DNA from: a virus
Virus record (IMG/VR): IMGVR_UViG_3300036770_003696
Coordinates: 1-27,167 of that record
DNA length: 27,167 bases
Direction: 5' to 3' (one strand)
Part shown: piece by piece, positions 24,470 through 27,167 of the stretch
Position numbering within the stretch: position 1 is the first letter of the stretch
Layout: every line of letters starts with the position of its first letter
The notes under the pieces: model-generated
Told to the model about the DNA's origin: nothing
The model's database searches: none
What the model saw: the letters and a program-made list of their open reading frames with translations, nothing else
Made by a program: the position numbers and the translations under genes

Positions 24470-24886
24470 TTACCCCTTAGCCGTTACGATGTCTTGACCC
24501 TTTTTGACCGTTACCTTGCTACCTTCAACATCAACCTGCATGGGTTGTTCGGCACGGTCCAGCTTGTCAAGACGATGGATAAGGTCTTTAATCACTTCAA
24601 ACTCAGGCTTCTCTTGCTTAGGCGCAGTCCCAGCAATACCGTTAAGCATCTGAATAAGCGCAGTAAGTGAAGCGCCAAGCAAACCCATCACAGCGGCGAT
24701 CTTTTCGCCTTCGAGGAACAACGATGCACCGACACCCACAATCACGATCAGGAAGATATACAGTAAGCCATCTTCACCAATGGCTTTACCTGCTACTTCT
24801 TTGGCCGAGTCTTGTGCTTTAAGCTCTTCAAGCCTGATCTTGGCTTGCGCCTTAAGAACCGCTAGTTCGTGGGTTTTGTCGTCCAT
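24470..24886 (-). CDS. Two-TM membrane protein of the lysis cassette (138 aa)
   Basis: The ATG follows AGGGA with a normal spacing. A charged N-terminal helix (1-36) leads into two membrane segments, about 41-58 (LLYIFLIVIVGVGASLFL) and 63-86 (IAAVMGLLGASLTALIQMLN). The ~50-residue end is soluble, with a helix and a strand (VEGSKVTVKKGQDIV). It lies 2 bases before the holin-like gene. It could be a second holin, an antiholin or a lysis regulator. I do not recognise a specific family. The membrane topology is clear; the role rests on its neighbours. Confidence 0.7.
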   Translation of the reverse strand: MDDKTHELAVLKAQAKIRLEELKAQDSAKEVAGKAIGEDGLLYIFLIVIVGVGASLFLEGEKIAAVMGLLGASLTALIQMLNGIAGTAPKQEKPEFEVIKDLIHRLDKLDRAEQPMQVDVEGSKVTVKKGQDIVTAKG

Positions 24887-24895
24887 TACTTTCCC

Positions 24896-26545
24896 TTACA
24901 ATGAAGGTATCTTAATAAATACAACACCAGAACCCCCCGCAGCGTTTCCTCCTCCACCACCGCCGGTGTTGGCTACGCCCCCTGTAGACGCAGTTGAAGG
25001 TGCAACGGCTTTAGAACCATTACCACCGGAAACCCCCGGAGTGCCTGGGCCACCAATACCTGCCAAATCTTTCCCGGCACCGCCTCCTCCACCCGCATAC
25101 GTGACAGGGCTTCCTGAAATTGAAGACGATAATCCGGCTCCGCCGTTTCCACCATAACCTAATGTAGGACTTGGAGGAAATACGTATTGGGCATTTGCAC
25201 CACCGCCTCCGGCCCCACCACCACCTCCACCCGATTCTACGAGCACCCCTCCAGGCGCTGGGCCACCTCCACCATTTCCTTGTCCTGGCGTTCCTAACCC
25301 TCCTGGTCCAGGAGCACTTTGTCCAGCACCCCCTCCAGATCCACCATTACCTCCGCTCCTCTGGGCTGCGGGTTGAAAAGTATCGGCTCCCCCACCGCCA
25401 CCACCTACAGCGGATACTAAAGTTACTGAAGGCGTAGCAATTGAAGAATTTCCTCCTTGGCTACCCCTAGCAAATAAATTTGTACCACCTCCACCACCAA
25501 CTGTGATGGTATAAGTTAACCCTGGTTCAACAGCTAAGGCTGTCCCTTGTACAAATCCACCCGCGCCGCCACCGCCAGACCCCGCCCCTCCATATCCACC
25601 GCCGCCACCTCCAGCAACAACAAGGTATTCAACGCTGTAAACATCAGGTGGGCATGTCCAGGTGCCAGAGGCTCGAAAAGGAAAAACCGAATTACGCGTT
25701 ATCGTGTACTTCAAAACAATTACACCGCTACCGCCTGATGGAGTACCGTAGCCACCACCAGCGCCTCCACCTGTTTGAGCAACACCGGCTGTAGCGTTAA
25801 TAAATACCGGACCGCCTCCCGGTCTATAACCACCATTACCGCCCGAAACTCCCGGAGTGCCTGGGCCACCTATTCCACCTCCAGTTGGGGCGCCACCATC
25901 CCCGCCTCCACCGCCGCCTGAGTATGTAATTGATGACCCGCTCAGTGAATTTACCGTACCATTTCCACCATTACCACCAAAGCCGCCTCCATAACTACCA
26001 CCCCCGCTTGCTGAACCCCCACCACCACCGCCTCCATCATAGGAGCTTGGTGAACTTCCAGCCCCGCCGCTATTACCTTGTCCTGGAGTGCCTGGACCAC
26101 CAGCAGCTCCTGTAAAACCAGCAGTTCCCCCACCCCCTGATCCGCCAGAAGCCCCATTACTGGGTACACCAAACCCACCGGGGTTAATACCCCCTCGACC
26201 GCCGCCCACAGCGGTTGTAAAACTTGATACTGGCGACGGCGCAGTTAAGGATGATGAATTTCCATTTGACCCGCCGCCGCCCCCGCCGCCCACAGTAACG
26301 GTATATGTAACACCCCCGGTTACAGGAAATCCTGTACCAGCAACGTATCCTCCGCCACCACCGCCACCGACGCTACCTGAAATACTTGAGCTTCCCGAAC
26401 CACCTCCGCCAGCAACTATTAAATAATCAACAGTAAGTCCATCTACAGGCGCAGTCCATGTTGTTGATCCGGTAAAAGTAATAACCTCTGTAATGAGCGT
26501 ATTACTTAAACCCTTATTAAACAGCGTCGCTAAGATGCCTGTCAT
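24896..26545 (-). CDS. Glycine-rich tail adhesin with two repeated domains (549 aa)
   Basis: The start overlaps the tail-fibre stop as ATGA. Two homologous halves each open with a strand set (STTWTAPVDGLTVDYLIVAGG; GTWTCPPDVYSVEYLVVAGG). Each then has long polyglycine loops, the motif GGPGTPGVSGGNG, and a last strand GGSGVIVLKY or GGSGVVFIKI. This is the glycine-rich domain found at phage tail-fibre tips. A related case, Salmonella phage S16 gp38, uses stacked polyglycine helices as the receptor-binding tip. It lies directly after the fibre-stalk gene, as such adhesins do. Very likely it decides the host receptor. The composition makes the opposite strand open in long proline-rich frames, which are not genes. 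Confidence 0.8.
   Translation of the reverse strand: MTGILATLFNKGLSNTLITEVITFTGSTTWTAPVDGLTVDYLIVAGGGGSGSSSISGSVGGGGGGGYVAGTGFPVTGGVTYTVTVGGGGGGGSNGNSSSLTAPSPVSSFTTAVGGGRGGINPGGFGVPSNGASGGSGGGGTAGFTGAAGGPGTPGQGNSGGAGSSPSSYDGGGGGGGSASGGGSYGGGFGGNGGNGTVNSLSGSSITYSGGGGGGDGGAPTGGGIGGPGTPGVSGGNGGYRPGGGPVFINATAGVAQTGGGAGGGYGTPSGGSGVIVLKYTITRNSVFPFRASGTWTCPPDVYSVEYLVVAGGGGGGYGGAGSGGGGAGGFVQGTALAVEPGLTYTITVGGGGGTNLFARGSQGGNSSIATPSVTLVSAVGGGGGGADTFQPAAQRSGGNGGSGGGAGQSAPGPGGLGTPGQGNGGGGPAPGGVLVESGGGGGGAGGGGANAQYVFPPSPTLGYGGNGGAGLSSSISGSPVTYAGGGGGAGKDLAGIGGPGTPGVSGGNGSKAVAPSTASTGGVANTGGGGGGNAAGGSGVVFIKIPSL
24899..25684 (-). repeat. Glycine-rich domain, copy 2
   Basis: Approximate residues 288-549 of the adhesin. 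It begins at FPFRASGTW and ends at GGSGVVFIKIPSL. It is closely similar in layout to copy 1, and the polyglycine stretches differ in length. Confidence 0.65.
25693..26488 (-). repeat. Glycine-rich domain, copy 1
   Basis: Approximate residues 20-284 of the adhesin. It begins at TFTGSTTW and ends at SGGSGVIVLKY. It shares the opening strands, GGPGTPGVSGGNG and the closing strand with copy 2. Confidence 0.65.
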
Positions 26546-27167
26546 GACAAATTACCCGAAAGTAAGCAAGTATCTGCCGCTGTAAACATGACGGACGCTA
26601 TGCCATAAGCCGCTAATGAAACAGAGCTTTTATCGGTCGTTGTTCCAGCTATAAAGGCATTGGTGATATTCGTTGTAATCGTTTTGGCTGTATTGGTGTT
26701 ATTCACAATCACAACTACATCGCCTGCCGCAAACACCGAGTCATTAATAGTCACCGCACCACTTGCGCCTAATTGGATGGACTTGCCGACATCGCCAGCC
26801 ACAAGTGTGTAGTTTGACGTTTTCTCAGCACCACCTGTAAGCGGTGTGCCTTTATAACCCGCAGTGAATGTTTCTGCTGGTAGTGTGACGTTTGTCGTGC
26901 CTGTTGTTGTCATCGTTAGGCTGTTGCCGCCCGATGTTATGAGAGAAGAGCCGTTTGCAAGCGTTAGCGTTGCAGACGTTGCTGGCGCAGTAACGGTAAC
27001 TTTGTTAAGGCTCGTAGCAGTCGCTACGCCAAGTATTGGCGTGACAAGCGTTGGGCTTGTGGCAAAAACAAGTGAGCCCGATCCTGTTTCATCAGTGACC
27101 GCAGCGGCAAGATTTGCCGATGAAGGCGTTTGCATCCATGTGACTACGCCACTACCAAGTGATGTAA
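26542..27167 (-). CDS. Tail-fibre stalk protein, 5' end beyond the window
   Basis: The reading frame is open to the right edge: codons upstream of the internal ATG (27133-27135) read TSLGSGVVTW and continue the protein. The ATG is therefore not the true start. The sequence has the pattern ANLAAAVTDETGSGSLVFATSPTLVTP, typical of phage fibre stalks that repeat short beta-helical units. It then has T/S/V/A-rich strands (KVTVTAPATSATLTLANGSS) and a closing domain with TSNYTLVAGDVGKSIQLG. It overlaps the glycine-rich adhesin gene by four bases, so the two should form one fibre: stalk and tip. Only the last ~207 residues are in view. Confidence 0.8.
   Translation of the reverse strand, partial: TSLGSGVVTWMQTPSSANLAAAVTDETGSGSLVFATSPTLVTPILGVATATSLNKVTVTAPATSATLTLANGSSLITSGGNSLTMTTTGTTNVTLPAETFTAGYKGTPLTGGAEKTSNYTLVAGDVGKSIQLGASGAVTINDSVFAAGDVVVIVNNTNTAKTITTNITNAFIAGTTTDKSSVSLAAYGIASVMFTAADTCLLSGNLS

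Noticed and set aside
24780-26426. Long proline-rich open frames on the + strand across the adhesin gene
   Set aside because: They are the complement of polyglycine codons (GGN read as NCC). No ribosome binding sites, and low-complexity products.
1-27167. tRNA genes
   Set aside because: I found no acceptor stem with a GGTTC-type T arm and a plausible anticodon arm. A tRNAscan-SE run would settle it.

Overview
The window is part of a double-stranded DNA tailed-phage genome, or a prophage or metagenomic contig from one. The gene content suggests a podovirus-like phage of an aquatic proteobacterium, but the taxonomy is inference. Support comes from tightly packed and overlapping genes, a replication module with a primase-helicase, a lysozyme and holin set, tail-hub, tail-fibre and adhesin genes, and very large virion proteins. 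No terminase, portal, major capsid protein, DNA polymerase, RNA polymerase, integrase or tRNA gene was recognised. The window is therefore about one early/replication arm plus the distal end of the late arm. No stretch of 300 bases lacks a gene.

Left arm (+ strand, 1-7350). A 5'-cut gene and three small genes of unknown role are followed by an HNH-like protein and a SNF2-type superfamily 2 helicase. A sigma70-like promoter (TTGACA, 17 bases, TATAGT) overlaps the helicase stop codon. It would drive a coiled-coil protein, a probable single-strand-DNA-binding protein and a small helix-turn-helix protein. A 94-base intergenic region follows, holding a foldable element of about 55 bases. Next come a 942-residue primase-helicase fusion and a 65-residue hypothetical protein. 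The arm ends in a good intrinsic terminator at 7406-7429.

Right arm (- strand, 27167 down to 7428), in order of transcription: the end of a tail-fibre stalk gene cut by the window edge, a two-domain glycine-rich adhesin, a lysis cassette (two membrane proteins and a GH24 endolysin), a large tail/stabilisation protein, a jelly-roll-like fibre protein, and four probable internal or ejected virion proteins. These four are a 997-residue protein with RTX-like and cysteine modules, a 242-residue protein, a 525-residue protein, and a 2735-residue giant. Starts and stops overlap or lie within about 10 bases throughout, which fits one late operon with translational coupling. The two arms converge at 7351-7427.

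The most unusual item is the 2735-residue protein. It joins a GHKL/Hsp90-like ATPase, an HExxH metallopeptidase, several linkers and a long C-terminal region with hydrophobic segments. Its first and last ~30 residues are copies of the same motif. Such proteins (large polyvalent proteins) are thought to enter the cell with the phage DNA. Inside its linker, in the +1 frame, lies a 71-codon reading frame with a ribosome binding site and strongly protein-like composition; it may be an overprinted gene.
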